Of a stretch of DNA of 64,000 bases, positions 46,923 to 55,994 are shown one piece after another. This DNA is from CAWEEP01 sp963808125 (GTDB taxonomy: Bacteria > Chloroflexota > Dormibacteria > Aeolococcales > Aeolococcaceae). The stretch spans positions 13,773 through 77,772 of the forward strand of contig CAWEEP010000011.1 in NCBI GenBank assembly GCA_963808125.1, read 5' to 3'. The position numbers were made by a program, and so were the translations under genes. Each line of letters begins with the position of its first letter. Positions within the stretch are counted from its first letter, which is position 1. The notes below the pieces were generated by a model. That model saw nothing but the letters and a program-made list of their open reading frames with translations. It was not told the origin of the DNA and did no database searches.

Positions 46923-49304
46923 ATGGGATCGGGCGTCGGTCGGCGAGCCCCAGCCGCGGTGCCTCCTCTCCGGCGGCACGCGGCGCCAACCCCTCGGGCT
47001 CCCAAGGTCCTCGATCTGGCCGCCTGCCAGCGGGTGATCCTCAATCTGAACGCCGACCTGGACGCGGCCGTGCTGCGGGCCGCAGAGCAGGCGCTCACGA
47101 TCGAGGAGGTGGGGTCGACGGCCGCGACTTCCACCGTGCTCCGGCGGGAAGCGCGCACGCTGGCTGTCGACCTGGACCAGATGGTCCGGAAGGTGGCTGT
47201 CGCGGCACGGACGGTGACCGGCGCCGACAGCGCCGTGGTCGAGGTGGTCGACGGCGCCGACGCGGTCCACCGCGTCACGGTCGGAAGCAGGGAGGACGCC
47301 TCCTCCGAGCAGTCAGGCGGCGTGCCCGAACATCCCTGGCTCACCCCCGACACATCGATTTCCATGGCCTGCACCGACGCCGAGACCGACCCACGCGTCG
47401 ACCGCGAGGCGTGCCGGCGCCTCGCCACACGATCGCTCATCACCGTCCCGTTGCGGCACGCGGGCGCCGCCCTGGGAGCCATCACCGTCGCCTCATCCCC
47501 GCCCGACGCCTACAGCGATGTCCAGACGCTCAGTCTCCAGCTTCTCGCCGCCCAGGCCGCCGCCGCGGCGGCGAGGCTGCGGCTGATCACGAAGCTGCGA
47601 CGGATCGAGCGGGAGCACGCCGGCGCCCTGGCCGCCAGCGAGGACGGGTTCCGCCGCCTGTTCTTCCAGAACCCGCAGCCGATGTGGGTGATCGATGGGG
47701 AGACACAGCGCTTCCTCGCCGTCAACGACGCCGCGGTGGCGAAGTACGGGTACTCGGCTGAGGAGTTCGCGGCGAGGACTGCCTCGGTCGTCCGCCGTGA
47801 CGCGTCGCAGTGGGCAGTCGACCTCGGCAAGGCCATGGCGGGGCGCGTGAACCTCACCGCCCGTCACCGGCTGCGCGATGGCCGGCTGATCGACGTCGAG
47901 ATCACCACCGGGCCGCAGGAGTGGGGCGGTCGTCGGGCGATCCTGTCGATCATCAACGATGTCACCGAGCGCAACCGGATGTACAAGCAGCTGCACGAGG
48001 GTGCCTTCCGCGACCCTCTGACCGGCGGCGCCAACCGGGTCCTCTTCGCCGAGCGTGTCTCCCACGCGCTGACCCGAATGCGGCGGCGCAGCGCGACCAT
48101 CGGGGTGCTTGTCGTCAACCTGGATCACTTCAAGACCGTCAACGACAGCCTGGGGTACGCGGCGGGCAACTCCCTGCTCCAGGCGGCCGCGACGCGCATC
48201 CAGGGGACCCTCCGCCCCGGCGACACGGTGGCGAGGCTCGGCGCCGACGAGTTCGCCGTCCTCCTGGAGGAGGTGGGCCACGTGGATGCGGCGGTCGAGG
48301 CGGCGGAACGCCTCGACAAGTCGTTCCGGGCCCCGCTGGAGTTCGCCGGCCAAGCCCTGGTGATCAGCCTCTCGATCGGCGTCGCCATCTCCTCGACGGC
48401 ACACGCCGGGGCCGACGACCTGCTGCGCAACGCCGAGCTGGCCATGTACGCCGCCAAGTCGGCGGGGAGGGGGCGGGTGGAGGTCTTCGCGCCCAGCATG
48501 CACGAGACGGCCGCGGGACGCCTCGGCCTGGACCAGGACCTGCGCCACGCCGTCGCCCGTGACGAGCTGCGGCTGCTCCTCCAGCCGATCATCTCAGTAG
48601 AGAGCGGCGCCATCGTCGGCTGCGAGGCCCTGGTGCGCTGGCACCACCCGGTCCGGGGCCTGGTGATGCCGGACACCTTCATTCCCCTCGCCGAGGAGAC
48701 GGGGGTGATCAGCGAGATCGACGTCTGGGTGCTCCGCGCGGCATGCGCCCGGGTGGCGGCCTGGCGCGACGCTCGTCTGGCGGATCTCCTCCTCGCCGTG
48801 AACGTGTCGGGGCGCGACCTGGGGCGGGGCGAGCTGGTCGACTGGGTGTCGGCCGCGCTTCTCGAGGCCGGGCTTCCCAGTGACCGCCTCGAGGTCGAGA
48901 TCACCGAGAGCGCTGCGGTGGCGCAGCCGGCGGCGGCCCTCGACGAACTTCGGCGACTGCGCAGGGCCGGCATCGCCGTCGCCATCGACGACTTCGGCAC
49001 CGGCTACTCCAGCCTCAGCAAGCTGGCGACCTTCCCCGTCGACCGCCTCAAGATCGATCGCTCCTTCCTCGTCCCCATCAAGACCGAGAGCGACGACGCC
49101 CCATTGGTGGCGGCGATGATCGGCCTGGCCCACCGGCTCGGTCTGTCGGTGACGGCCGAGGGCGTCGAGACGGAGGAGCAGCTTGCCTTTCTCCGGCGCA
49201 ACGGCAGCGACCTTCTTCAGGGGTACCTGTTCAGCCCACCCGTCACCCCCGAACGCTTCGAGGAGCTGCTGCGGAGCGAGCGGGCGAGTCGGATCGGAGC
49301 CTGA
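46923..49304 (+). CDS. GAF-PAS-GGDEF-EAL cyclic-di-GMP signalling protein
   Basis: The 793-residue protein has a GAF-like domain (about 75-215), a PAS domain (about 235-350: FRRLFFQNPQPMWVIDGETQ), a GGDEF domain (about 360-515) and an EAL domain (about 535-785). The diguanylate cyclase site reads GADEF (440-444), with Ala in place of the second Gly, so cyclase activity is doubtful. The phosphodiesterase site looks intact: EAL at 568-570 in CEALVRWHHP, NVSG, EITES, DDFGTGYSSLSKL, LKIDRSF and AEGVETEEQ. It probably degrades cyclic-di-GMP in response to a small ligand sensed by GAF/PAS. No membrane helix is visible. The divergent MarR promoter lies ~180 bases away. Confidence 0.92.
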   Translation: MGSGVGRRAPAAVPPLRRHAAPTPRAPKVLDLAACQRVILNLNADLDAAVLRAAEQALTIEEVGSTAATSTVLRREARTLAVDLDQMVRKVAVAARTVTGADSAVVEVVDGADAVHRVTVGSREDASSEQSGGVPEHPWLTPDTSISMACTDAETDPRVDREACRRLATRSLITVPLRHAGAALGAITVASSPPDAYSDVQTLSLQLLAAQAAAAAARLRLITKLRRIEREHAGALAASEDGFRRLFFQNPQPMWVIDGETQRFLAVNDAAVAKYGYSAEEFAARTASVVRRDASQWAVDLGKAMAGRVNLTARHRLRDGRLIDVEITTGPQEWGGRRAILSIINDVTERNRMYKQLHEGAFRDPLTGGANRVLFAERVSHALTRMRRRSATIGVLVVNLDHFKTVNDSLGYAAGNSLLQAAATRIQGTLRPGDTVARLGADEFAVLLEEVGHVDAAVEAAERLDKSFRAPLEFAGQALVISLSIGVAISSTAHAGADDLLRNAELAMYAAKSAGRGRVEVFAPSMHETAAGRLGLDQDLRHAVARDELRLLLQPIISVESGAIVGCEALVRWHHPVRGLVMPDTFIPLAEETGVISEIDVWVLRAACARVAAWRDARLADLLLAVNVSGRDLGRGELVDWVSAALLEAGLPSDRLEVEITESAAVAQPAAALDELRRLRRAGIAVAIDDFGTGYSSLSKLATFPVDRLKIDRSFLVPIKTESDDAPLVAAMIGLAHRLGLSVTAEGVETEEQLAFLRRNGSDLLQGYLFSPPVTPERFEELLRSERASRIGA

Positions 49305-49602
49305 TTCGACTTCTCGGCGAGCCGGCGGCGGCGGCACCTCGCCACCCGGATCAGGAGGCAGGGAGACCTGCCGGGCCAGTGCGACGCGGCGTGGACGGTG
49401 AGGTAGGGCTTGCCTCGTAGCCGCTCATTGAACGAGTGGGTGGGAGGGATGTGGGCGCCAGGCCTCCCCGGGGCCGTGAGGTGACCACCCGGCCCTTGCT
49501 ACACTCCCTCGACCCAGCGGCACAGCCTCCGACCCTCCCCACAGCCCGTCCCCTTGCGCCGCCGGCTGAGCTGGACTGAACGGTAGAAATGGGAGTGCAC
49601 CG

Positions 49603-51153
49603 GTGGCCCTGAATCCCTCGACAAGCGCGCTTCCCCCGGCCAAGAGCGTCCACTGGAACCCCAGCCCCGAGGAGCTTCACGAGCTGGCGGCCAGGATGCC
49701 CAATGCGAGAACCACGGTCTTCGGCAATCTCAACGTCCAGACCCAGGTCACCAATCGCAGCGCCGGCAGCACCTTCATCGTCACCGACCACCCCGAGCGC
49801 CACACCCAGAAGACGGTCACCGGCGAGGAGGGGGCGCGCATTGCGCGGCTCCAGGACGACCACATCCGCGACCTGGAGATGCTCGTCATCGACGGCTACA
49901 TCGGCAACGATCCCGCCGACCGCGTCTCCGTCCGCCTCTACATCGACGCCGCCAACGCCAACATCGCCGGCATGCAGCGCTGGCTGTACTTCGACGCCGA
50001 GGACGCGGGCCCGGGGTTCGCACCGCGGCTCACCGTCATCTACACCCCCAACCTTGCCGCCCCGGGTTACCCCGACGACCGCATCATCGCGGTGGACCTG
50101 GAGGCGGGCGTCACCCGCGTCCTCAACTCCGACTACTTCGGGGAGTCCAAGAAGGGCGGCCTGCGCATGTGGAACGCCCTCGTCTACGAGAAGGGCGGCC
50201 TCGGCCTCCACGCCGGATGCAAGGTGATCCCGACCCCCCGGGGCGACCAGACCATGCTCATCGTCGGCCTCTCGGGGACCGGCAAGACCACCACCACCTT
50301 CACCCGCCAGAACAACTCGAAGCCGGTGCAGGACGATTTCGTGGCCCTCTACCCGGGCGGCCGGGTCGTGGCCACCGAGAACGGCTGCTTCGCCAAGACG
50401 TTCAGCCTCAGCAAGGAGTTCGAGCCCAGCATCTACGGCGCCGTCTGCACCCCGGCGGCCTACCTGGAGAATGTCTCGCAGAACGATGCCGGGGAGGTGG
50501 ACTTCTTCGACACCGAGTACACCCAGAACGGGCGAGCCGTCTTCCGGATGGACGCCCTCGGCTGGCACAAGGACGCCCGCGAGCTCTCGCGCGTCGACCA
50601 GATGCTCATCCTCAACCAGAACGAGGGTTTCATCCCGGGCGTCGCCGTTCTGGAACCATGCCCAGGCAGCGGCGTACTTCATGCTCGGCGAGACGCAGGG
50701 ACGAGCGCCGGCGGCAAGGACGAGGAGGGCAAGTTCCTCCGCACACCGGGCACCAACCCCTTCTTCCCCATCCGCCACGAGCGTCAGGGGAACCGGTTCC
50801 TCGAGCTCCTCTCGACCTGCGACTTCGAGGTGTTCCTGATGAACACCGGTCGGGTGGGAGGGAGCGAGGCCGACCCGCGCAGCGAGAAGGTGACCATCGC
50901 CCACTCCAGCGCCATCGTCAAGGCCATCGCCGAAGGCGCGATCTCCTGGGAGCCCGACCCGGACTTCGGCTATGAGGTCGCCGCCCAGGTCCCCGGGCTC
51001 GACGACGTGGAGATCCTCCAGCCCCGCCGCCTCTACGAGCGCCAGGGCCGCCTCGACGAGTACCGGGCCGGGGTGGAGCGTCTCAACTCACCGCCGCTCC
51101 TATCTGGAGGGGTGGGGGGCCTCAACCCCAGATCATCGAAGTCGCTCAGGTAG
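49603..51153 (+). CDS. pckA: ATP-type phosphoenolpyruvate carboxykinase
   Basis: The 516-residue protein carries the P-loop IVGLSGTGKTTTTF (about residues 220-233), the metal-binding VQDDFVALYPGG, and ENGCFAKTFSLSKEFEPSIY, then GGKDEEGKFLRTPGTNPFFP. It converts oxaloacetate and ATP to phosphoenolpyruvate and CO2, the first step of gluconeogenesis. Between 50647 and 50700 the frame is displaced: the conserved WNHAQAAAYFMLGETQG appears in another frame while the main frame reads unrelated residues. A +1 and a -1 indel 53 bases apart explain this. GTG at 49603 follows GGGAG. Its end overlaps the converging receiver gene by 8 bases. Confidence 0.93.
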   Translation: MALNPSTSALPPAKSVHWNPSPEELHELAARMPNARTTVFGNLNVQTQVTNRSAGSTFIVTDHPERHTQKTVTGEEGARIARLQDDHIRDLEMLVIDGYIGNDPADRVSVRLYIDAANANIAGMQRWLYFDAEDAGPGFAPRLTVIYTPNLAAPGYPDDRIIAVDLEAGVTRVLNSDYFGESKKGGLRMWNALVYEKGGLGLHAGCKVIPTPRGDQTMLIVGLSGTGKTTTTFTRQNNSKPVQDDFVALYPGGRVVATENGCFAKTFSLSKEFEPSIYGAVCTPAAYLENVSQNDAGEVDFFDTEYTQNGRAVFRMDALGWHKDARELSRVDQMLILNQNEGFIPGVAVLEPCPGSGVLHARRDAGTSAGGKDEEGKFLRTPGTNPFFPIRHERQGNRFLELLSTCDFEVFLMNTGRVGGSEADPRSEKVTIAHSSAIVKAIAEGAISWEPDPDFGYEVAAQVPGLDDVEILQPRRLYERQGRLDEYRAGVERLNSPPLLSGGVGGLNPRSSKSLR

Positions 51154-51524
51154 CCGGCGACCCGCCGCTGACCTTGTCGATGGTCCGGAAGATGTCGTCC
51201 GGCGCCGCCCCTTGACCAGGTAGCTGTCGGCGCCCGCCGTGCGCATGAGCCGCATCGACTCCCGGTCGTCCCACGCCGAGAGGGCGACGATGGCCGTCTC
51301 CGGCGACGCGGCCCGGATCCCCTCGGCGGCGCGGAAGCTTCCTCCGCCGGGGATTGTCGTACGACGAGGGCGACGTCCGGACGGTGCTCCCCGGCCAGGC
51401 GGATGGCGCTCTCCGGATCGGCGGCGACGGCGATGACCTGGTAGCCGGGCTCGCTGGCGAGGAGGTCGGCGAGGGCGCTGCGCATCGTGGCGTCGTCGTC
51501 GGCGATGAGGACCCGCACCGTCAC
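51146..51524 (-). CDS. Receiver-only response regulator, frame broken twice
   Basis: The GTG at 51524 overlaps the stop of the histidine kinase gene (GTGA) and starts MTVRVLIADDDATMRSALAD, a receiver first strand with the acidic pocket. A -1 near 51361 falls on the phospho-acceptor Asp codon: the open frame reads ALVV, while restoring a base gives ALVD followed by PGGGSFRAAEGIRAASPE. The signal continues VALSAWDDRESMRLMRTAGA and SYLVKG (the conserved Lys). Another -1 in the G run (coding strand) near 51210 precedes PDDIFRTIDKVSGG. The joined protein is ~126 residues with no DNA-binding domain. It likely relays phosphate to other partners of the adjacent kinase. Confidence 0.8.
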
Positions 51525-53280
51525 GAGACCGCCACCGCCGGTGTCTCCGCGTCAGCGGGACGACTCCCGACGGGTGGCTGGCGGCGGTGGAGCGCCCGGC
51601 TCCCGACGCAGTAGCGGACCGTGGTGCCGGCGCCCGGCTGGCTCTCCACCATCCACCAGCCGCCGTCTGCTCGGCGCGCTCCCGCATCGCCAGGAGGCCG
51701 AGGTGGCCCAACGGTGATTGCTCGGGACCGTCGGCGTCAAAGCCGATGCCATCGTCACGGATCTCCACCACCACACCGGCATCGCCCTCTCTGAGGGCGA
51801 CGTCCACCCGGGACGCGTGCGCGTGGTTGCAGATGTTGGTCACGGCCTCCTGGGCGATGCGATACACGATGGTCCGGACCTGGGCGTCCGGCTCGTTGCG
51901 GAGGGTGTCGTCGAGCGAGTAGTCGAGCCCCTCCTCCTCGCTCACCTGGGCCAGGAAGGCGTGGAGCGCGGCGGCGATCCCGTGCGCCTCGAGCGCCGGC
52001 GGGCTGAGCACGAACATGAGGTGCCGCAACCGGGCGATCGACTGGCGCACATCGTGCTCGAGGGCGCGGAACACGGGGTCCCCCTGGTCGGCCCCGGCCC
52101 GGCGGCGGATCGTCGCGAGGCGGAGGGCGACCGCAGTCATCACCTGGACCGAGTCGTCGTGGATGTCCGTGGCGATGCGCTGGCGCTCCTCCTCCTGGGC
52201 CTCGACGATGTGGGCCAGAAGCGTGCTGCGGTCGGCGGCGCTCTTGCGCAACTCCTCGATGGAGAGCTGGAGCTGCGCCTGGACGCGGGAGCGCTCAGCG
52301 GTCATGGCCAGCACGGTGGCCAGGCCGGTCAGGAAGGCCACGTCGTTCTCCGAGTACGAGGCCGCCCGACGCGAGATGACCGTCAGCGTGCCCACCGCCT
52401 GCTGCGTGCCGCGGATCGGCACCGTCAGGAGGCTGCCCGTCTTGACGTACTCGGCGATCGCGGTGGCGGCGAACTTCGCGTCGGCCTCCACGTCGGGGAT
52501 GAGCAGGTGTTGGGTGCCGTGCAGCACGCGCGAGGAGGCGGCCTCCGACATTGTCAGCACGCGCTCCGCCAGCTGCGGAGGCAGGCCCACCCCGGCTTTG
52601 AAGACGAGGCGGTCGCCGCTGCGCTCCAGCACACCGGCGATGTCGGCGTCGAGATTGGCCGCCGCCATGTCGCACGCCGCCTGCCGCAGTGAGCCGATGT
52701 CCTCGCCGGAGAGGGCCCGCTGACCCAGCTCGGCCACCGCGCCCTGCTGGCGCAGGCGGCGCTCCAACTGCTCGGCCTCCTGCCGGCGGTTTTCCGCCGC
52801 GCCGAGGGCGGCCGCGGCGGCGCGCATCAGCGACGGGGCGGAGGCGTCCAGGCTCCCCTGCGCCCGCGAGGCGACGATCAGCTGGGGGACGCCGTGGCGT
52901 CCGAGCCCGACGGCGAGCGCAGCGGTCTGTCCCTCGCTCCGCAGCAGCGCCGCCACGGCACCGTTCTCCACCCGCTTCCCCAGCCGGATCACCGCCGGGG
53001 CATCCCCGTCGAGCATGGCGATGTCGGCGGGGGAGGTCTTGAGATCGTGGTGGTGTCGCAGGCCGGTGCCGGCGAGGACGGTGAGCCGCCCGCCGCGCAG
53101 ACCGAGGAGGGCCACCGCGTCGGCCCTGGTCCTGTCGCGAAGGATCCCGGCGTACCGGCTGCGGAGATCGTCGCCCCCGAGACCGCCGGTCAGGGTCAGC
53201 GAGATCAGCTCGGCGACGGTTTTCGGGTCGGCGGCGGACGGTCCGGCGCGAACCTCGGAGTCGGGCGCGGCGGTTGTCAC
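51521..53280 (-). CDS. Tandem-GAF sensor histidine kinase (HisKA_3), frame broken near the end
   Basis: About 586 residues when joined across a -1 indel near 51666. Two GAF-like domains (about 25-165 and 190-345) precede a HisKA_3 dimerisation domain with the phospho-acceptor His374 in QRIATDIHDDSVQVMTAVAL, and an HATPase domain with RIAQEAVTNICNHAHASRVD and DDGIGFDADG. After the indel the other frame gives WWMVESQPGAGTTVRY, the final G box. There are no membrane helices, so it is a cytoplasmic sensor of a small ligand, redox state or gas. It is followed by the coupled receiver-only gene. GTG/ATG alternatives near 53280 do not alter the domains. Confidence 0.88.
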
Positions 53281-53290
53281 GGCCTCTCCA

Positions 53291-53704
53291 CTACACCGAG
53301 AAGTGGAGGTTCCAGGCCGCGGCGGCGAACCCGACGAGGACGGCGAGGACGCCCAGCCACCGGCTGCTGCGACCCCGCAGGCGGGCCATGTTGAACACGA
53401 CCACCACGGAGATCACCGCCTTCTCGATGAGCAGCCCCGGCACCCCCCATGAAGTGATGACGGCTGCGCTGATCGGATTGCCTTCCGGGGAATTATTGGC
53501 GAGGGCGAGCAGCGTCGTCAGCGCGTCAACGAGCTGTGACAGGATCACCGCCGCGGCGATGGGTGCCGCCACCGCGTCGGCGGCGAGGACCCGGAAATCC
53601 TGGACGATCCCCGTCCAGTAGTCGGCAAGGTCGGCCTGGGAGCTGCGGGTCAGGCGGGCGAGGAAGCTCGATCGCCCTGGGCGGACGACGTCTGTGTTGA
53701 TCAC
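53291..53704 (-). CDS. Small membrane protein, DUF5658-like
   Basis: The 137-residue protein starts at a GTG (53704) preceded by GGGGATGG. It has three or four hydrophobic segments: VAAPIAAAVILSQLVDALTT, then LALANNSPEGNPISAAVITS, LIEKAVISVVVVFNMARLRG and a final RWLGVLAVLVGFAAAAWNLH. The DALTTLLAL...E-x-NP pattern matches DUF5658-type integral membrane proteins of unknown function. It lies 10 bases upstream of the tandem-GAF kinase gene on the same strand, so it may be co-transcribed and could couple the kinase to the membrane. Confidence 0.7.
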   Translation of the reverse strand: MINTDVVRPGRSSFLARLTRSSQADLADYWTGIVQDFRVLAADAVAAPIAAAVILSQLVDALTTLLALANNSPEGNPISAAVITSWGVPGLLIEKAVISVVVVFNMARLRGRSSRWLGVLAVLVGFAAAAWNLHFSV

Positions 53705-54008
53705 TGTGCCATCCCCATGATCTGAATGGGACGTTCACATCGTGCCGCCACCGCGTCCGGGGCACCAGACGTGGACGCCCGGACCTGGCGTGGTGCGGAT
53801 GCACTAGCCAGTGCGGAACGGTCGTCCGGCCGTGCCGGGGGGCGCGCCGCACCGGTGGGGCCTGCCAGCCCCCGTGACACGGCTGCGATGCACCACCGGA
53901 CGGGATACGCGGCCGTGACAGAGCGAAGAAATGCCCCCCGAACCCATCCCACGGATCGAACAATAGCCAGGTGGGGCAGACTTCCGCGTGAACGCCCGAG
54001 GAGATCCC
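53705..54008. other. Divergent intergenic region between a membrane gene and a LuxR regulator
   Basis: These ~304 bases hold the start regions of two divergent genes. Apart from the GAGGAG ribosome-binding site at 53998-54003 I see no clear promoter hexamers, palindromes or RNA genes. Short open frames here lack coding character. Confidence 0.4.
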
Positions 54009-54677
54009 ATGCAAGGGACCATGTCGCGAGTTATCCGCGTCCTCCTCGTCGATGACCATGTGATGTTCAGCCAGGCGGTGGCGGCGGCCCTCAACGAAGA
54101 ATCCGACATCCGCGTGGTCGACTGCGTGGCCAGCCTGGCCGATGCCCGGAGCCACCTGGAATCGACCGAGGTCGATGTCATCCTCCTCGACCAGCGCCTC
54201 CCTGACGGACAGGGCACGCACGCGGCGGCGGAGTTGCGGGCCATCCGGCCCGGGGTCCGGGTGGTGCTCGTCACCGCGGCAGTCGATCCGGCCGTCCTCA
54301 GCGAGGCGCTGGCCGCCGGCTGCGTCGGCTTCGTGACCAAGGGGGACAGCATCGACGAGCTGTCGGCCGCGGTGCGTTCGGCCGCCTCGGGTGCCACCGC
54401 GGTGTCACCGGCGATGCTGGGCCGCCTCACCGGCAGCGACGGCAAGGGGAACGGCTACTCCGGCGAGGCACTCACCCACCGGGAGACCGCGGTTCTCCTC
54501 TTCCTGGCGGACGGGATGAGCAACCAGGAGATCGCCGAAAGGCTCTTCATCAGCATCCACACCCTGCGCAACCACATCCAGAACATCATCAGCAAGCTCG
54601 GGGCCCACTCGAAGCTGGAGGCGGTCTCCATCGCCATCCGCGAGGGCCTGATCACGACACCGCCAGTCGAGCGCTGA
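54009..54677 (+). CDS. NarL/LuxR-family response regulator
   Basis: The ATG at 54009 is chosen because GAGGAG lies just upstream. The 222-residue protein has a receiver domain with the acidic pair Asp15/Asp16, the phospho-acceptor Asp61 in VILLDQRLPDG and Lys in GFVTKGD, then a linker and a C-terminal LuxR helix-turn-helix: LTHRETAVLLFLADGMSNQE, IAERLFISIHTLRNHIQNII and SKLGAHSKLEAVSIA. It should bind DNA when phosphorylated by a HisKA_3 kinase. Two candidate kinases flank it: the tandem-GAF kinase on one side and a membrane kinase converging from the other. Confidence 0.93.
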   Translation: MQGTMSRVIRVLLVDDHVMFSQAVAAALNEESDIRVVDCVASLADARSHLESTEVDVILLDQRLPDGQGTHAAAELRAIRPGVRVVLVTAAVDPAVLSEALAAGCVGFVTKGDSIDELSAAVRSAASGATAVSPAMLGRLTGSDGKGNGYSGEALTHRETAVLLFLADGMSNQEIAERLFISIHTLRNHIQNIISKLGAHSKLEAVSIAIREGLITTPPVER

Positions 54678-54764
54678 CCCGGGCGGGCGCCCGCCGTCTG
54701 CGGTGCCCCGCCGGCGAGGGGCGGTTGGGCCGCCCGTCAGGCGGCTCCCGCCGTCAAATGTCCC

Positions 54765-55823
54765 TCACCGTGACCGGGCGGGCGACGGCGTGGGCAGCGT
54801 CATCTCCGCGGTGGTCCCATGCCCGGGGCTGGAGGTGATCTCCATCTGCCCCCCGGCGTCGCGGATCCTCTGTTCCAGGAGACGGAGCCCCATGTGCCCC
54901 TGCCTGCGGTATCGCTCCAGGTCGGCCGCGTCGAAGCCGCGGCCGTCGTCTGCCACCCGCAGGCACACGCCCTCGGCGTCGCACTCCACGGTGAGGGAGA
55001 CGCGACGGGCCCTGGCGTGCTTGGCGGCGTTGCGCACGAGCTCCTGCGCCACGCGGTGGATGAGGCCGCGGACCCGGGCGTCGCAGTCGAGCTCCCCGAT
55101 GGTGATCTCGACGTTCACGCCGCGATCGGCAAGGGGGGCGAGCAGCTGGCTGAGGGCGCCGGACAGGCCGTCGCTCTCGATATCCCCGCCGGCGAGGGCG
55201 CCCATCAGGTTGCGCAGATCGGCGGTGACCGCCTGCAGGTCGGCGGTGATCCGATCCAGGCTCACGGCCGCCGAAGCGAGTTTCTCCGGCGCCACCGACT
55301 GGTCGCGGCGCAGCCCGCGAGCCAGGGTCGCCGTGCGCAGGGTGACAGCGCTGACCAGCTGAATCACGCCGTCGTGGAGGTCCGCGGCGAGGCGCTGCCG
55401 CTCGCCATCCGACGCCATCAGGGCGTCGTGGAGGAGCTCCTCCCGCTCGTCCGCGAGATCGGCCTCACTCCGCTCAAGCGCCGAGAGGCTGGTGAGAAGG
55501 GCGGTGAACCTGCGGTGATACACGATGAGGGGCACGGCCATGGCGACGAGAGCACCGGCCGCGACCAGCATCAACCAGGCGTACACGGAACGCCCGCTGC
55601 CGGTCACGAACATCGCCGTGGCCGACAGCACCACGGCGCCCCCGATCACGGCGATGCCGACGCCCCATCTCCAAGTCCGGGGCACGACGGGGGCGACGGC
55701 CCTCTGCAGGCTCCCCCGCTCCGCAGGGGCGGGACCGCGCTTCAGGGCGCCCAGAGGCCTGAGGAACCCCGAAGGGGTCGCGGAAGCTCGGGCCCCCCTG
55801 TCGGCCGTCGCATGCATCGCCAC
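54765..55823 (-). CDS. Membrane histidine kinase, HisKA_3 family
   Basis: The 352-residue protein has two transmembrane helices (VGIAVIGGAVVLSATAMFVT and YAWLMLVAAGALVAMAVPLI) near residues 54-105, then a coiled-coil linker and HisKA_3 with His150 in ERQRLAADLHDGVIQLVSAV, and an HATPase domain with RVAQELVRNAAKHARARRVS, VADDGRGFD and SSPGHGTTAEMTLP. There is no large periplasmic sensor, so it may sense within the membrane. It converges on the LuxR regulator gene (stops 87 bases apart) and is a likely partner for it. The GTG at 55823 or the ATG at 55817 could be the start. Confidence 0.9.
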   Translation of the reverse strand: MAMHATADRGARASATPSGFLRPLGALKRGPAPAERGSLQRAVAPVVPRTWRWGVGIAVIGGAVVLSATAMFVTGSGRSVYAWLMLVAAGALVAMAVPLIVYHRRFTALLTSLSALERSEADLADEREELLHDALMASDGERQRLAADLHDGVIQLVSAVTLRTATLARGLRRDQSVAPEKLASAAVSLDRITADLQAVTADLRNLMGALAGGDIESDGLSGALSQLLAPLADRGVNVEITIGELDCDARVRGLIHRVAQELVRNAAKHARARRVSLTVECDAEGVCLRVADDGRGFDAADLERYRRQGHMGLRLLEQRIRDAGGQMEITSSPGHGTTAEMTLPTPSPARSR

Positions 55824-55994
55824 CGTCAGCCTAGGGTGCCCCGGTAACGAATCGGGGAGGAGGCGGTTGCAAAAGCTGTCCAGTCTCTGGTACCGGCGTC
55901 ACAGTTCTGAAAAGCTTCACGGCATTCACGTCAGTCGAGCCTAAGCTCTCAAGACGAGAGAGGATGTGAGCGTGGGTTGTAGGCGATCTTCGGC

